A DNA stretch of 64,000 nt from JBKBUF01 sp046290815 (GTDB lineage Bacteria; Bacteroidota; Bacteroidia; Cytophagales; Cytophagaceae): NCBI GenBank assembly GCA_046290815.1, contig JBKBUF010000001.1:231832-295831 (forward strand), given 5' to 3'. The position numbers and the translations under genes are program-made. Below the pieces are notes generated by a model. It saw only the letters and a program-made list of their open reading frames with translations, did not search any database and had not been told where the DNA came from. Below, in pieces: positions 61,449 through 64,000 of this stretch; the first letter of the stretch is position 1, and each line of letters begins with the position of its first letter.

Positions 61449-63833
61449 TTGATAGTCTGTATAGCAGAAAAACCCAGTGTTGCCCGTGAAATTGCCGAAA
61501 TTCTGGGCGCAAAGAACAAAAAAGACGGCTATATCGAAGGAAATGGCTACCAGATCACCTGGACAATCGGGCATCTCTGCACATTAAAGGAACCTCAGGA
61601 TTACGATGCCAGGCTCAAATCCTGGAAAATCCAAGACCTCCCTATTCTGCCTGCAAAATTCGGCATAAAGGAAATCAATAATGGAGGACTGGCGAAACAG
61701 CTAAGAATTATTTCCAAGCTGGTGAGCAATGCCAAAGAGGTGGTAAACTGTGGTGACGCCGGACAGGAAGGTGAATTGATACAAAGATGGGTACTCAGCA
61801 AAGCGCAATGTAAAGCACCTGTAAAAAGATTATGGATTTCCTCCCTGACAGAAGAAGCCATAAAAGAAGGTTTCAATAATCTTAAGGACAGCAAAGATTA
61901 TGATTCACTTTATGCGGCTGGCAGCTCAAGAGCGATTGGTGATTGGCTTTTAGGTATAAATGCAACAAGGCTTTACACGCTTAAGTATGGAGAAAACAAG
62001 CAACTGCTTTCTATCGGAAGGGTTCAGACACCTACCCTTGCGCTCATTGTTAACCGTTATCTTGAAATTCAAAATTTCAAGCCGGAAACTTACTGGGAGC
62101 TGAAAACAAAATACCGTGATGTTCTTTTCTCTGCTAAAAACGGAAAATTTAATAGTAAGAAAGAAGCCGAAAAAATATTAAAGGACATTGAAAACGGGTT
62201 GTTTACTGTTATTTCTTTCACTAAGAAAAAAGGAAAAGAAACAGCTCCGAAACTATTTGACCTCACTTCTCTTCAGGTAGAATGCAACAAAAAATTCGGG
62301 TATTCAGCAGAACTAACTTTGAATACTGTTCAGGGTTTGTATGAAAAGAAATATGTTACCTACCCAAGAGTAGATACCATGTACCTGCCTGACGATATGT
62401 ATCCCAAGATTAAAGATATTCTTTCCTCTATGTCGGGATACAGTTCACTTGTAAAACCATTGTTGGGAGAACCGATCAGGAAATCAAAGAATGTCTTTGA
62501 TGACAAAAAGGTCACTGATCACCATGCTATCATTCCTACCAACGTTACAGCTAAAAGCCTGGGAGGAAATGAGGCAAATGTCTATGATCTGATCGCAAGA
62601 AGATTTCTTGCTGCCTTTTATCCGGATTGTCAGGTATCCAAAACAGAGGTAATCGGAAAAGTAAACAATACAGAATTCAAAGCGACGGGTAAGCAAATTC
62701 TTGAAGAAGGTTGGAGAGCAGTTTATAAAGAAGAAAAGAAAGAAGAAGACAGCGATCAGGAAGAAGATCAGATTCTGCCGGAGTTCAAAGAAGGAGAATC
62801 AGGTCCGCATAAACCTGTGCTGGCAGAGAAACAGACTAAACCTCCTAAGCTATATACAGAAGCAACACTGTTAAGAGCTATGGAAACTGCGGGTAAGCAG
62901 GTGGGCGATGAAGAGTTAAGAGAGCTGATGAAAGAAAATGGCATAGGCAGACCATCTACCAGGGCAAATATTATTGAAACGCTATTCAAGAGAAATTACA
63001 TTAAGAAAGAAAGAAAAAATCTCGTTCCTACCCTAACAGGATTGCAGCTCATTCAGACAATAGATTATGAGTTATTAAAATCGGCGGAACTCACAGGCAA
63101 ATGGGAGAAGAAGCTTAGAGATATCGAGAAGGGCTCATTTGATGCCAAAGTGTTTCTCGAAGAAATGAAAAGAATGGTAAGCCAGATTGTGAACCATGTC
63201 AAAAGTGCACCGGCGAAGAAAATAGCTTCGGATAGCAAGCCCTTAAAACTTGACAAGGTAACAAAACCGGAAAAGTCAAATGGAAGTTCTTCTACTCCAC
63301 AAGGCATGATCTGTCCTAAATGTTCTTCAGGCAAAATATTAAAAGGAAAAAATGCATATGGATGCAGCGAATATAAATCAGGCTGTAACTTTTTAATACC
63401 TTTTGTTTTCCATGAGAAAAAATTAAGCGAATCGCAGGTATTATCATTATTAAAATCCGGCAAGACATCTTCTGCCAAAGGATTTGTGAAAGGTGGAGAA
63501 CAGGCAGAAGGAATAGTTAAACTTGGCAATGACTTCAGTCTGATTTTTGAAGAAAGTGAACCTGAAAGTCTTAAATGTCCAAAATGTAAAAAAGGAGAAA
63601 TCATCACCGGCAAAACAGCCTATGGATGCGGAGAATGGAAAACAGGCTGCAGCTTCAGAGTGCCGCTGAGTTACATGGGTAAAGAGATAAATGACAAACA
63701 TCTCAACACTTTACTTAAAGGTAAAACTACGACACTTATTAAAGGATTTGTTATGGAAGGAAGCAATAAAAGTATAAATGGAAAGCTTAGACTGGATGGG
63801 AACTTTCAGTTGGAAATAGTTAATGAGAATTAA
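61449..63833 (+). CDS. topB: DNA topoisomerase III (type IA)
   Basis: A 794-residue enzyme. The Toprim domain starts with IVCIAEKPSVAREIAEIL and has the acidic GDAGQEGELIQRW; the catalytic Tyr is in LLSIGRVQTPTLAL-neighbouring VTYPRVDTMYLPD region, and GIGRPSTRANIIETLFKR follows. Two zinc-ribbon-like modules end it: CPKCSSGKILKGK...YGCSEYKSGC and CPKCKKGEIITGK...YGCGEWKTGC. It relaxes and decatenates single-strand-containing DNA. The start must be TTG at 61449: an in-frame TAA is eight codons upstream and no ATG comes before the conserved N-terminus. Confidence 0.95.
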   Translation: MIVCIAEKPSVAREIAEILGAKNKKDGYIEGNGYQITWTIGHLCTLKEPQDYDARLKSWKIQDLPILPAKFGIKEINNGGLAKQLRIISKLVSNAKEVVNCGDAGQEGELIQRWVLSKAQCKAPVKRLWISSLTEEAIKEGFNNLKDSKDYDSLYAAGSSRAIGDWLLGINATRLYTLKYGENKQLLSIGRVQTPTLALIVNRYLEIQNFKPETYWELKTKYRDVLFSAKNGKFNSKKEAEKILKDIENGLFTVISFTKKKGKETAPKLFDLTSLQVECNKKFGYSAELTLNTVQGLYEKKYVTYPRVDTMYLPDDMYPKIKDILSSMSGYSSLVKPLLGEPIRKSKNVFDDKKVTDHHAIIPTNVTAKSLGGNEANVYDLIARRFLAAFYPDCQVSKTEVIGKVNNTEFKATGKQILEEGWRAVYKEEKKEEDSDQEEDQILPEFKEGESGPHKPVLAEKQTKPPKLYTEATLLRAMETAGKQVGDEELRELMKENGIGRPSTRANIIETLFKRNYIKKERKNLVPTLTGLQLIQTIDYELLKSAELTGKWEKKLRDIEKGSFDAKVFLEEMKRMVSQIVNHVKSAPAKKIASDSKPLKLDKVTKPEKSNGSSSTPQGMICPKCSSGKILKGKNAYGCSEYKSGCNFLIPFVFHEKKLSESQVLSLLKSGKTSSAKGFVKGGEQAEGIVKLGNDFSLIFEESEPESLKCPKCKKGEIITGKTAYGCGEWKTGCSFRVPLSYMGKEINDKHLNTLLKGKTTTLIKGFVMEGSNKSINGKLRLDGNFQLEIVNEN

Positions 63834-63903
63834 GAATTAAGAGTTAAGAATTAAGAATGAAGGATGAATGATGAATGATGAATTAATGCCATTAAGTTAA
63901 TGG
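63830..63903. repeat. Simple repeats downstream of topB
   Basis: AATTAAGAATT/GAGTTAAG units and GAATGATGAAT units follow the topB stop, then a 15-nt palindrome CCATTAAGTTAATGG (63889-63903). The remaining bases to 64000 hold no gene that I can see. Confidence 0.6.
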
Positions 63904-64000
63904 ATTTTTCAAGTTGATTTACAGTTTGAATTGTATTTTTTCCTTAACTTAAACTTTCTAGGAAAACATTGACCTTTCCGACTGTATTCTATTTTAGATT

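Overview
The window looks like chromosomal DNA of a Bacteroidota bacterium, most likely an AT-rich gliding member of the Cytophagales (Cytophaga/Sporocytophaga-like; the genus is inference). The evidence is two secreted proteins with type IX secretion (T9SS) type B C-terminal domains, a T9SS type A sorting domain on a GH81 glucanase, a PorP/SprF protein, TPR/PD40 proteins, DUF5686, DUF2279 and MbnP-like families. TAnnTTTG -7 promoter elements sit 14-27 nt before several start codons. Most genes lack a Shine-Dalgarno sequence.

Layout. 1-2887 (minus): a metal/redox cell-envelope cluster with a small CxGKCYL protein, a Met/His-rich outer-membrane barrel, an MbnP-like lipoprotein, a CX4CH cytochrome-like lipoprotein and the start of a secreted propeller-like protein. 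3126-8087 (minus): a 1653-residue secreted adhesin-like protein with four 168-residue repeats. 8403-16604: a TreT-like glycosyltransferase, GH18 chitinase, asnA, an amidohydrolase, a DUF92 membrane protein, a YHS lipoprotein, a HAD hydrolase and two convergent single-domain response regulators. 16757-25201 (minus): rplT-rpmI-infC-thrS, a TPR lipoprotein, a DUF5686 outer-membrane protein, a SanA-like protein and trmH. 25396-27035: a small membrane protein and lhgO.

27099-52668 (plus) is the most striking region. Two small related lipoproteins, a PorP/SprF protein and two tandem TPR/PD40 paralogues lie just upstream of a single gene of about 19.9 kb. That gene encodes a protein of about 6,627 residues. 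It has a signal peptide, an N-terminal module, one SprB-like repeat, 66 tandem repeats of about 88 residues (counted by eye), Ig-like modules and a type B T9SS domain. By analogy with SprB/SprF of gliding bacteria, the small genes probably help export or anchor this giant surface filament.

52700-64000: a terminator, a frameshifted REP-associated (IS200-like) transposase with an embedded 20-bp palindrome, a T9SS-sorted GH81 beta-1,3-glucanase, a multi-PAS sensor kinase, a DUF2279 protein, an AAA-type ATPase with a clear Bacteroidota promoter, and topB. Three genes (the DUF5686 gene, trmH and topB) can only start at TTG, because an in-frame stop lies just upstream of each. No tRNA, rRNA or CRISPR array was recognised.
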